A program made the position numbers and the translations under genes. 42,696 nt of DNA, taken from the NCBI GenBank assembly GCA_031291335.1, contig JARLJF010000101.1, positions 1 to 42,696 on the forward strand. Reading direction: 5' to 3'. The notes beneath the pieces were generated by a model that saw only the letters and a list, made by a program, of their open reading frames with translations, was not told the origin of the DNA and ran no database searches. Positions 35,819 through 42,696 of this stretch are shown here, in pieces (the first letter of the stretch is position 1; each line of letters begins with the position of its first letter). Source of the DNA: Pandoraea sp. (lineage in GTDB: Bacteria > Pseudomonadota > Gammaproteobacteria > Burkholderiales > Burkholderiaceae).

Positions 35819-36289
35819 TTACTGGGCAGCGTCCTTGACCTTCTTCAGCGGGCGAACCTTCACGCGCACCGAAGCCGGCTTGGCCGGGAACCAACGCTCT
35901 TGACCCGAGAACGGGTCCTTGCCGAAACGCTTCGCCTTGGCAGCGATTTGTTGCGACGTGACCTTGAACAGGCCATGCAGCGTGAATTCGCCAGCGCCCT
36001 TCTTGTGCAGCGAGCTGATGATGGTGTTCTCGAGCGCGGCCAGCACTGCCTTCACTTCCTTCACGGCGACAGCCGATTGTTCGGCGAGGTGCGCTGCGAG
36101 CTGGGTCTTGTTGAGCGAGTCCTTGATCGGCGAAACCTTGCCGCTGGCGGCTGCCTTCGGAGCGGCCTTCGGGGCTGCCTTGGGAGCTGCCTTCGGGGCT
36201 GCCTTTTTCGCTACCGGAGCCTTCTTAGCTGCCGGAGCTTTTTTCGCCACAGGGGCCTTCTTTGCTGCTGCTTTCTTTGCCGTTGCCAT
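35819..36289 (-). CDS. HU-family DNA-binding protein with Lys/Ala/Pro-rich N-terminal tail
   Basis: A 156-residue nucleoid protein. Residues 1-50 are a histone H1-like tail built from AKKAP and PKAA units (four consecutive APKA repeats around 32-46). Residues about 55-150 form the HU/IHF fold (KTQLAAHLAEQSAVAVKEVK at the start; DNA-binding arm region KRFGKDPFSGQERWFPAKPA). Tailed HU proteins of this kind are common in Burkholderiales and bind DNA with less sequence specificity than IHF. ATG 36289 starts the tail; the open frame upstream has no support. It is a single-gene unit with its own strong terminator. Confidence 0.9.
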   Translation of the reverse strand: MATAKKAAAKKAPVAKKAPAAKKAPVAKKAAPKAAPKAAPKAAPKAAASGKVSPIKDSLNKTQLAAHLAEQSAVAVKEVKAVLAALENTIISSLHKKGAGEFTLHGLFKVTSQQIAAKAKRFGKDPFSGQERWFPAKPASVRVKVRPLKKVKDAAQ

Positions 36290-36600
36290 ATCGATCCAAT
36301 CGATGAGAATAAGAAAGTGCCGTCGGAGAACGGCCACCCGAATGATACGTCTTGCTGCGCCGACGATTCTACCTAAGAAATCGCCTTGTGAGAGTAGTGC
36401 GCGAATTATGTTGCGTGCTTGCCGCACAAGGCTGAGCGGTGATCGCACTGCATTTCGATTCGTTTCGTTCGCAACGTGACGCTTCGTCCGCGCGATCCTC
36501 CATTTTCAGCGCAATTTTCTCGCGACTTTCGCCGCGTTTTTTTACGCCATTTTTGTGCGTGTGCGGTGCGTCATCGTCGACCTCAATAGCGCCGAAACCC
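36290..36600. other. Gap upstream of the HU gene
   Basis: No gene or clear hairpin seen. A TAGAAT on the minus strand (36371-36366) could be a -10 element for the HU gene; its -35 is unconvincing. The stretch near 36530-36560 is T-rich on the plus strand. Confidence 0.4.
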
Positions 36601-37656
36601 TTAGAAACGCTGCATTTCACAGGTTTCGCAGCGGCCATCGCTGTTGCACCAGGCGTCGGTGAGCGTGGTGCCGTCGGCCCCAAAAGTGATGTCGTGCTTC
36701 GCGCCGTAGCTGCCGGCAAGTTGCAAACGATCACCCGCAAGCGTGCCCTGCACCGTCGTGTGACTGTTCGGCTCGACGTCGTCGACACTGCCGGTCACTT
36801 GCGCGCCGTTGAGCGCGAGCGCCATCAGTCGCGTCATCGGCGTGCCCCAAAAACCCCACCATGGCGGTGCATTCGTGCACAGGCCGCGCCAGCGTCCCGA
36901 CGGGTTCACCACACGCAGCGGTGCCGGTGCACTGGCTTGCACAGCCGCGCCCGGAGCGATCGGTGGCGTGACGATGGTGCTGCCTGCCGGCGGCGGTGCG
37001 TCGATCGCTGTCACATCGCGTGCCACTTCGGGCGAGCCGGCGCTCGTGGCATTCACCGCGTTCAGCCCGGCCGTGTCGCCGACGGTGCTCGGCAGCGGTG
37101 TGCTGGATGGGGGAACCGTGGACGCGATCGCGGCGTTTTGCGCTGCGGTGGCGGGCGGCGCGTAAGTGCTGGCGGCTGGCGCCGGCACGGCAGCGGCGGG
37201 CGCCACGCTGAATGTGCCGGGGGCACCGTCAACACGTGCCATGTCGGCGGGCAGGCCATCGTTGGGCACCGGTGCCGAGGCCGCCGCGCACACGTGGCAC
37301 GACATGTGCGAGAGGCTGTTGCGTGTCAGCGGACGCGTGCCATAGAGACGTTGTCCGCCCTGAGCGCCGTCGCGCAGAATCGTGACGTACGGCGTGTCGT
37401 CGAGCTGATAGTCGACCTTGGCACACGAGGGTGCGTCGGTTTGCAGCATGACGTCGGCAGAAAAAGCGCCGCTGTTCGCACGTATCGGAAGCACCGACAC
37501 CGAGGCGGAACAGTCGGCAATGATCTGCGCGCAGTTACACGCGGTGACCGGTGCGCGCGACGTGCTGCCGGACTGCGCGTGGGCGTGCCCGGCCAGGCCG
37601 AGCATGCCTGCGACGAGCCATCCCGTCGCAATCCTCAAAGAACTGAAACTCCGCAT
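36601..37656 (-). CDS. Exported cysteine-containing protein of unknown function
   Basis: A 351-residue protein with a signal peptide (FSSLRIATGWLVAGMLGLAG, then HAHAQS). Three parts follow: an N-terminal domain with CNCAQIIADC and paired cysteines (ending MSCHVC), a long Ala/Pro/Thr-rich linker of about 130 residues, and a C-terminal domain (NPSGRWRGLCTNAPPWWGFW to the end, with CNSDGRCETCEM). The cysteine spacing suggests disulfide-bonded periplasmic or outer-membrane domains tethered by a flexible linker. I do not recognise the family. ATG 37656 follows GGGGA. It is divergent from the sugar transporter gene and its role there is unknown. Confidence 0.7.
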   Translation of the reverse strand: MRSFSSLRIATGWLVAGMLGLAGHAHAQSGSTSRAPVTACNCAQIIADCSASVSVLPIRANSGAFSADVMLQTDAPSCAKVDYQLDDTPYVTILRDGAQGGQRLYGTRPLTRNSLSHMSCHVCAAASAPVPNDGLPADMARVDGAPGTFSVAPAAAVPAPAASTYAPPATAAQNAAIASTVPPSSTPLPSTVGDTAGLNAVNATSAGSPEVARDVTAIDAPPPAGSTIVTPPIAPGAAVQASAPAPLRVVNPSGRWRGLCTNAPPWWGFWGTPMTRLMALALNGAQVTGSVDDVEPNSHTTVQGTLAGDRLQLAGSYGAKHDITFGADGTTLTDAWCNSDGRCETCEMQRF

Positions 37657-37902
37657 GATGTTTCCCCGAATGTGGCGGCATATTCTATGCTGCGGATAGT
37701 CGATCAAAAGACGTCGGCTGACAAGCGCCGAAAACAGCGAAAAACAAGGGAAAACGGCGGATCAACGGCGTATCGCCTGCCATCGCAGCGTCACGTAATT
37801 ATGAGATTCCGCCCGTATCCCGGCATCGAAAGCGCGTTCTACACTGGCGAGTATTGGCCCCCCATTCAACGAGCCACTGCCCGTTGGCTTCTGGAGACAT
37901 GC

Positions 37903-39282
37903 ATGCTTGTCGATCGCACGAATGCCCCCGGCCGATCCGATTTACCCTTGACCAACGACTCCCCGACGTTCCCGATGCCTTCCGCGAATCGCGTGCTTGC
38001 GATGCTCGCGGCGCTCTTCTTCGCAATGGGGCTCATTACGTCGCTGAACGATATTCTGGTGCCTCACTTCAAGGCGGCGTTCGACCTGACCTATCGCGAC
38101 GCCGCGCTTATCCAGTCCAGTTTCTTCGCCGCGTATTTCGTGGTGTCGTACCCAGCGGGGCAATACACCGCGCGCGTCGGCTATCGCCGTGCGCTGGCCA
38201 GTTCTCTGTGGCTCGCCGGCCTGGGTTGCGCGCTGTTTTTCCCGGCGGCGGCGCTCACGTCCTATCCCTGCTTTCTTGCCGCGCTCTTCGTGCTGGCGAG
38301 CGGCATCACCTTGCTGCAAGTGGCGGTGAACGCCTACGTCGAGACCCTGGGCTCGCGCGGCGCCGCCGCAAGCCGTCTCACGCTCGTGCAAGCCTTCAAC
38401 TCGCTGGGCACGACCGTCGGGCCGCCGCTCGCCGCCCTCTGGATCCTAGCGCCGCAGGCCGGAACCGCGACCGGTCATGCCGTAGACAGCGTACGAGGCC
38501 CCTATGGGCTGCTCGCTGTCGTACTCGTGATCGGCGGTGTGGTGCTCTGGCGGTTGACGCTGCCAGAACAGCGCGCCAGCGGCATGTCGCCCCCGGGCTT
38601 GCTCGGTAACGTACGTAGCTTGCTGGCGCACCGTCCCTTGCGTTACGGCATCGTGGCGCTATTTCTTTATGTTGGCGCGGAAGTCAGTATCGGCAGCTTC
38701 CTGATCGTCTACCTGACACAAACGGGTACGGGCATCGTCGATCATGCCCATGCGAGCCGTTATCTGGCGTTGTACTGGGGCGGGGCAATGGTGGGGAGAT
38801 TCGTGGGAGCGTGGCTGCTGCGCAAGGTGTCGCCGGGGCGGCTGCTGAGTTTGTGCGCGGTCTACAACCTGGCGTTGGTGCTTGCGTCGCTGGTGTTGCC
38901 CGGGTCGCTTGCCATGTGGTTATTGCTGGCGTGCGGTCTCGGCAACGCGATCATGTTCCCGACGATTTTCTCGCTCTCGGTCGGCGGACTGGGGGCACGG
39001 GTGAGCGAGGGCGGCGGGTTGATCTGCATGGCGATCGTGGGCGGCGCGGTGTTGCCGTATCTGCAGGGTGCGCTGGCGGATAGCGTGGGGATCGTGCTGT
39101 CGTTTCTCGTTCCCGCGTTGGCTTACGCCTACATCGCGGGGTTCGGCGCATGGTGCATGCGCACCACGCCCGAATGTGAATCTGCGTCCGGCACCGATGA
39201 CAACGCAGAGCATGCGGCCGCGCAGGCGAATGTGCGCGGCCAGCAAGCGACGAGCGATCAGCCCGGCTTGCCGAACGTATAG
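37903..39282 (+). CDS. FucP-type MFS sugar transporter
   Basis: A 459-residue major-facilitator transporter with 12 predicted helices, resembling the fucose/glucose-galactose permease subgroup: ALFFAMGLITSLNDILVPHF in helix 1, QSSFFAAYFVVSYPAGQ in helix 2, and MVGRFVGAWLLRKVSPGRLL in the second half. These proteins import hexoses with protons. ATG 37903 follows GGAG by six bases; the large open frame upstream of it overlaps the divergent exported-protein gene and is a shadow. The last 25 bases overlap the end of pagP on the other strand. Substrate is uncertain. Confidence 0.87.
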   Translation: MLVDRTNAPGRSDLPLTNDSPTFPMPSANRVLAMLAALFFAMGLITSLNDILVPHFKAAFDLTYRDAALIQSSFFAAYFVVSYPAGQYTARVGYRRALASSLWLAGLGCALFFPAAALTSYPCFLAALFVLASGITLLQVAVNAYVETLGSRGAAASRLTLVQAFNSLGTTVGPPLAALWILAPQAGTATGHAVDSVRGPYGLLAVVLVIGGVVLWRLTLPEQRASGMSPPGLLGNVRSLLAHRPLRYGIVALFLYVGAEVSIGSFLIVYLTQTGTGIVDHAHASRYLALYWGGAMVGRFVGAWLLRKVSPGRLLSLCAVYNLALVLASLVLPGSLAMWLLLACGLGNAIMFPTIFSLSVGGLGARVSEGGGLICMAIVGGAVLPYLQGALADSVGIVLSFLVPALAYAYIAGFGAWCMRTTPECESASGTDDNAEHAAAQANVRGQQATSDQPGLPNV

Positions 39283-39926
39283 CGCCCGAAGATAAACAGC
39301 ACGTTGCCGTTGCCTTTGCCGCCGGGTACGTAGGCGGTCGAGACCGCTGCGCGCCCCACGCCGATTTCGGCGAGGGGTAGTGCAGCGGGGAAAGGCACGC
39401 CGCCGAGCGTGTCGGAGCGCGACATCAGAAAGACGGTGTAGCCGAGGCCGAACCGCACGGGGCCCGCATTCATCAAATTCCAGATCCGTCCGTAGCCCAC
39501 CATCGGCGACCAATCGTTATGTGAATCCTTGAACGCCATCGCGTACAGCATGCGTGAGCCGTTCTTGCCGTCGGACAGCACGCGTCCGTAGCCGAGGCCC
39601 CACGGGTTTTCGTTGTACTGGGCGATCTTCTCGCGCGTGTACGCGAAGCGCAGGTGATGCGTATGTAGCGGGACATAAAGGTCGCTTGCGCCTTGCGTTG
39701 CCACGTCGCGTAGTTCGTCGACGATGGCGCCGGTCCAGGTCGAGATACCGCCTGAGGCAGGGGCATCGTTGGCCTGTGCGGCGAGAGGCGACAGGAATAT
39801 CAAGGCCGCGCCGAGTGCTGAGTGCCAGCGGGGGCGAGGGCGTTGCGAAATCCGGGAGTGGGAGGCAAGCGGTGCGAGTCGAATCGATAGCGCGAGCCGC
39901 CCGGTGATTTGGGGGTTCGTAGGCAT
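39258..39926 (-). CDS. pagP: Lipid A palmitoyltransferase PagP
   Basis: A 222-residue outer-membrane beta-barrel enzyme that moves palmitate from a phospholipid to lipid A. The catalytic residues known from E. coli PagP are all found: H91 in LYVPLHTHHLRFAY, and D134-S135 in YAMAFKDSHNDW. The barrel strands ENPWGLGYGR, GYGRIWNLM and PGGKGNGNVLFIFGRYTFG match the family. The signal peptide has an unusually long n-region (about 34 residues before the hydrophobic core), but no better start codon exists. The ribosome site is weak. Convergent overlap with the transporter gene leaves no room for a separate terminator. Confidence 0.92.
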   Translation of the reverse strand: MPTNPQITGRLALSIRLAPLASHSRISQRPRPRWHSALGAALIFLSPLAAQANDAPASGGISTWTGAIVDELRDVATQGASDLYVPLHTHHLRFAYTREKIAQYNENPWGLGYGRVLSDGKNGSRMLYAMAFKDSHNDWSPMVGYGRIWNLMNAGPVRFGLGYTVFLMSRSDTLGGVPFPAALPLAEIGVGRAAVSTAYVPGGKGNGNVLFIFGRYTFGKPG

Positions 39927-40183
39927 GGTTCCGTGCGTCTTGTTGCGAGATAGATGTCGATCGCGAGCGTCGACATCGTGCGAGTGAATGGGCCGTGGCG
40001 GGCATCGGCGGTATCACCGCTGCGTCGTGCGACCGGCATTCAAATCCCTAGACCGCGTGCGTGTCGCGAAAGTTCGGCACACCGTCGGTTTGCGTCAATG
40101 CCCGTTGCTGAAGCGCCGTTGACCGAACCTGCTGCGCGACGAAGATATGCTTTCGCGTCAATGAGATACCTCGGATATCGACG

Positions 40184-40222
40184 TGTTATGCACCGGGTTG
40201 TGAACATTTTCTGTGGATAACA
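40184..40222. repeat. DnaA-box module copy 1
   Basis: Begins with TTATGCACC (40186-40194), continues GGGTTGTGAACA and ends with a perfect DnaA box TGTGGATAA (40212-40220). It aligns end to end with the other two copies without gaps. Confidence 0.75.
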
Positions 40223-40356
40223 CCGAGCCTGGCGAGACCGGTCGCGCAAGCATCACGTCGTGAGGGTGCTGGCACGCAATAGGTACGAAGAAGGCGCAGC
40301 AATTGCGCTTCGCATTTTTTCTCTATCCGATCAAGGGCTTGAGTCGTCTATCCGCG

Positions 40357-40395
40357 AGTTGTCCACTGGCTTGCAAACAGATTCTGTGGATAACC
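40357..40395. repeat. DnaA-box module copy 2
   Basis: Begins AGTTGTCCACTGGCTTGCAA and ends with TGTGGATAA (40385-40393). The order and spacing are the same as in copies 1 and 3. Confidence 0.75.
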
Positions 40396-40502
40396 CTGTC
40401 ATGGGGAAACCCGCGCCACGCCTCGTTTTGCGGCACATGGCACAACTTTCGCGCGCGACAAATCTTCCCTGTCGAATCAGCCACTTGCCATGCTTTTCCG
40501 CA

Positions 40503-40541
40503 AGTTATCAACGGGCTTGTGAACAAAAAGTGTGGATAAGC
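40503..40541. repeat. DnaA-box module copy 3
   Basis: Begins AGTTATCAACGGGCTTGTGA and ends with TGTGGATAA (40531-40539). It is followed within ten bases by the AT-rich segment 40551-40597. Confidence 0.75.
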
Positions 40542-40550
40542 CGGGATCGT

Positions 40551-40597
40551 CTTAAATATCAATATATGAGATCAATGTTTACATATTGACATTTAAG
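40551..40597. promoter_or_regulatory. Large inverted repeat overlapping the mhpF promoter
   Basis: CTTAAATATCAATAT (40551-40565) and ATATTGACATTTAAG (40583-40597) match at 14 of 15 positions with a 17-base spacer, about three helical turns centre to centre. The right arm contains the -35 hexamer. It is probably an operator; as an AT-rich segment beside DnaA boxes, an unwinding element is the alternative. Confidence 0.6.
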
Positions 40598-40615
40598 TTG
40601 TCGCGGAATTACGAT
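40586..40615 (+). promoter_or_regulatory. Promoter of the acetaldehyde dehydrogenase operon
   Basis: A perfect TTGACA (40586-40591) is followed after 18 bases by TACGAT (40610-40615). A start near 40622 would exclude the ATG at 40614 as initiation codon and supports GTG 40656. Confidence 0.6.
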
Positions 40616-40655
40616 GCGGCTCATACCGGTGGACGGACACGTTCAGGAGACGACA

Positions 40656-41600
40656 GTGACGGAACGACGCAAACAGAAAGTGGCGATCATTGGCTCGGGC
40701 AATATCGGCACCGACCTGATGATCAAGGTGATGCGCAACAGCGAGCATCTGGAAATGGGCGCGATGGTCGGTATCGATCCGGCCTCGGATGGTCTGGCGC
40801 GCGCACAGCGGCTGGGCGTGCCGGTGACGGCCGGCGGTATCGACGGCCTGCTGGCGATGCCGGGCTTTGAAGACATTCGCATCGCATTCGACGCGACGTC
40901 GGCCAAGGCACATGCGCATCACAACGAGCTACTGCAGGCGCACGGCGTGCAGGTGATCGATCTGACGCCTGCGGCCATCGGTCCGTACGTGATTCCGTCG
41001 ATCAACCTCGACGCGCATCTCGATGCCCGCAACATCAACATGGTGACGTGCGGCGGTCAGGCGACGATTCCTATGGTCGCGGCCATCTCGCAAGTGGCGA
41101 AGGTGCACTACGCGGAGATCGTCGCATCGATCTCGAGCAAGTCCGCCGGCCCGGGCACGCGCGCCAACATCGACGAGTTCACGGAAACCACGTCGAAGGC
41201 GATTGAGGTGCTGGGAGGGGCGTCGCGCGGCAAGGCGATCATTGTGCTGAACCCGGCCGAGCCGCCGCTCATCATGCGCGACACGGTGTTCGTGCTCTCG
41301 GAGCCGGGCGATCAGGCCGCCATCGAAGCCAGCATTCAGGCGATGGTCGACAAGGTGCATGCCTACGTGCCGGGCTACCGTCTCAAGCAACAGGTGCAGT
41401 TCGAGCTGTTCGACGCGTCGCGCCCGCTCAACGTGCCGGGCCTGGGCAAGCTCACCGGACTCAAGACCTCGGTCTTCCTCGAAGTGGAAGGCGCCGCGCA
41501 CTACCTGCCGGCCTATGCAGGCAACCTCGACATCATGACCAGCGCCGCGCTGGCCTGCGCCGACCGTATCGCGGCCACCCGTCTGGCGCTCGCCGCTTGA
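40656..41600 (+). CDS. mhpF: Acetaldehyde dehydrogenase (acylating)
   Basis: A 314-residue enzyme that converts acetaldehyde, channelled from the partner aldolase, into acetyl-CoA with NAD and CoA. The NAD-binding [11 protein letters not shown] lies at 11-21 and the catalytic cysteine C132 is in [12 protein letters not shown] 40656 is chosen: AGGAG lies six bases upstream, while the in-frame ATG 40614 lies inside the predicted promoter and has no ribosome site. The next gene, 34 bases on, encodes its usual complex partner. Orthologues are called MhpF, BphJ or DmpF depending on the pathway; which aromatic compound is degraded here cannot be told. Confidence 0.93.
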   Translation: MTERRKQKVAIIGSGNIGTDLMIKVMRNSEHLEMGAMVGIDPASDGLARAQRLGVPVTAGGIDGLLAMPGFEDIRIAFDATSAKAHAHHNELLQAHGVQVIDLTPAAIGPYVIPSINLDAHLDARNINMVTCGGQATIPMVAAISQVAKVHYAEIVASISSKSAGPGTRANIDEFTETTSKAIEVLGGASRGKAIIVLNPAEPPLIMRDTVFVLSEPGDQAAIEASIQAMVDKVHAYVPGYRLKQQVQFELFDASRPLNVPGLGKLTGLKTSVFLEVEGAAHYLPAYAGNLDIMTSAALACADRIAATRLALAA

Positions 41601-41634
41601 ACGTCGCACGCGCTATCAGGAGACACACCTCACC

Positions 41635-42654
41635 ATGACGCAGAAAAAGCTCTATATCTCCGACGTGACGCTGCGCGACGGCAGCCACGCGATTCGTCAC
41701 CAGTACAGCATTGCCAACGTGAAGGCGATTGCCGCCGCGCTTGACGCCGCACATGTCGATTCCATCGAAGTGGCGCACGGCGACGGCCTCGCCGGCTCAA
41801 GCTTCAACTACGGTTTCGGCGCCCACACCGATCTCGAATGGATCGCCGCCGTGGCCGAAACCGTCACGCATGCCAAGGTCGCTACGCTGCTGCTGCCGGG
41901 CGTGGGCACCGTGCATGACCTGCGCGCCGCCTACGATGCTGGCGCTCGCGTGGTCCGTATCGCAACGCATTGCACGGAGGCCGACGTCTCCCGTCAGCAC
42001 ATTGCATACGCACGTGAGTTGGGCATGGACACTGTCGGCTTTCTGATGATGAGCCACATGACGACGCCGCAGCATCTCGCCGAGCAGGCGAAGTTGATGG
42101 AGTCGTACGGCGCGACCTGCATCTACGTGGTGGATTCGGGCGGCGCGCTGGGCATGAACGATGTGCGTGATCGTTTCCGCGCATTCAAGGACGTGCTCAA
42201 GCCCGAGACGCTTACCGGCATGCACGCGCACCACAACCTGAGTCTCGGTGTGGCGAACTCCATCGTCGCGGTCGAAGAGGGCTGCGATCGCATCGACGCC
42301 AGCCTCGCGGGTATGGGCGCAGGCGCGGGCAATGCCCCGCTGGAAGTGTTCATCGCGGCTGCCTCGCGCCTGGGCTGGAACCACGGCTGCGATCTGTACA
42401 CGCTCATGGACGCGGCTGACGACATCGTGCGTCCGCTGCAGGATCGCGCTGTGCGTGTTGATCGTGAGACGTTGGCACTCGGCTATGCCGGTGTGTACTC
42501 GAGCTTCCTGCGTCACGCGGAAGCCGCGGCGGCGCGCTACGACCTCAAGACCGTCGACATTCTCGTCGAGCTGGGACAGCGTCGTATGGTGGGCGGTCAG
42601 GAGGACATGATCGTCGACGTTGCGCTCGATCTGCTCAAGCGCCGCGCGGCGTAA
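41635..42654 (+). CDS. mhpE: 4-hydroxy-2-oxovalerate aldolase
   Basis: A 339-residue class II (metal-dependent) aldolase that splits 4-hydroxy-2-oxovalerate into pyruvate and acetaldehyde at the end of aromatic meta-cleavage pathways. [16 protein letters not shown] near the N-terminus holds the metal-binding aspartate and catalytic arginine, and [16 protein letters not shown] holds the metal-binding histidines. The C-terminal domain (about 280-339) contacts the acetaldehyde dehydrogenase partner. AGGAG lies about 12 bases before ATG 41635. Upstream pathway genes such as the hydratase are not in the window and may lie past its right edge. Confidence 0.95.
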   Translation: MTQKKLYISDVTLRDGSHAIRHQYSIANVKAIAAALDAAHVDSIEVAHGDGLAGSSFNYGFGAHTDLEWIAAVAETVTHAKVATLLLPGVGTVHDLRAAYDAGARVVRIATHCTEADVSRQHIAYARELGMDTVGFLMMSHMTTPQHLAEQAKLMESYGATCIYVVDSGGALGMNDVRDRFRAFKDVLKPETLTGMHAHHNLSLGVANSIVAVEEGCDRIDASLAGMGAGAGNAPLEVFIAAASRLGWNHGCDLYTLMDAADDIVRPLQDRAVRVDRETLALGYAGVYSSFLRHAEAAAARYDLKTVDILVELGQRRMVGGQEDMIVDVALDLLKRRAA

Positions 42655-42666
42655 CGCATTGGCAGC

Positions 42667-42687
42667 ACCCGGCCGCGTTGGCCGGGT
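42667..42687 (+). terminator. Hairpin after mhpE, at window edge
   Basis: An 8-bp stem ACCCGGCC (42667-42674) / GGCCGGGT (42680-42687) lies 12 bases after the aldolase stop codon. No T-run is visible before the window ends, so termination is uncertain. Confidence 0.45.
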
Positions 42688-42696
42688 CAATGCATC

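Larger units (their letters stand above)
39927..40655. other. 729-base non-coding region with DnaA-box modules
   Basis: The longest gene-free stretch in the window. It contains three copies of a 39-base module, each with an inverted pair of DnaA-box-like sequences, then an AT-rich inverted repeat and a promoter for the downstream operon. Short open frames here have no ribosome sites or recognisable domains. Confidence 0.65.

Noticed and set aside
36439..37902. 488-codon N-terminal extension of the FucP-type transporter
   Set aside because: Overlaps the divergent exported-protein gene; a ribosome site and the normal family start are at 37903.
40614..40655. ATG 40614 as the start of acetaldehyde dehydrogenase
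   Set aside because: It lies within the predicted -10 region and has no ribosome site; GTG 40656 has AGGAG at good spacing.
39927..40655. Firm call of the chromosomal oriC
   Set aside because: DnaA boxes and an AT-rich segment are present, but dnaA, dnaN, rpmH and parAB are absent from the flanks, so it is reported only as a DnaA-box cluster.

Overview
The window looks like chromosomal DNA of a GC-rich betaproteobacterium of the Burkholderiaceae; the gene set and protein style fit Pandoraea or a close relative. That placement is inferred from remembered family resemblance, not from a search. Coding density is high and strands alternate in operon-sized blocks. I see no rRNA, tRNA, CRISPR array, insertion sequence or prophage.

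Layout. (1) 1-4.2 kb: the start of a minus-strand gene cut by the window edge, an XRE-cupin regulator, and a divergent aminotransferase plus semialdehyde dehydrogenase pair (GABA or another omega-amino acid) with a clear promoter and operator between. (2) 4.2-6.5 kb: a nitronate monooxygenase-like flavoprotein and an EamA exporter. (3) 6.7-21 kb: a nearly complete hopanoid locus. hpnC is divergent from hpnD-hpnE-shc-hpnG; hpnB-hpnA-hpnH-ispH-hpnM lie on the minus strand; hpnN is on the plus strand. Strong bidirectional terminators close the convergent junctions. (4) 21-30.4 kb, minus strand: a tightly packed operon running from a CDP-alcohol phosphotransferase/Fe(II)-2-oxoglutarate dioxygenase fusion through an HpnL-type membrane protein, a nucleotidyltransferase, PEP mutase fused to a second nucleotidyltransferase domain, phosphonopyruvate decarboxylase and 2-aminoethylphosphonate (AEP) aminotransferase, ending in dxs. 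(5) 30.7-39.9 kb: accessory and housekeeping genes: an SDR, a small hypothetical, a cupin protein, a ferric-chelate reductase with its PadR repressor (nfeF/nfeR type), a Tat-exported amino-acid binding protein, an HU protein with a lysine/alanine tail, a cysteine-containing exported protein, a FucP-type transporter and the lipid A palmitoyltransferase PagP. (6) 39.9-42.7 kb: a long non-coding stretch with three DnaA-box modules, then acetaldehyde dehydrogenase and 4-hydroxy-2-oxovalerate aldolase of a meta-cleavage pathway.

The unifying theme is envelope lipid chemistry. IspH and Dxs (MEP pathway) supply isoprenoid precursors; HpnC/D/E make squalene; Shc cyclises it; HpnH and HpnG extend the hopanoid side chain; HpnM/HpnN handle transport; PagP modifies lipid A. 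Region 4 reads as a complete route from phosphoenolpyruvate to CMP-AEP and on to a membrane phosphonolipid. Its terminal enzyme is an unusual fusion that could also hydroxylate the product. That operon is the best candidate in the window for an undescribed system.
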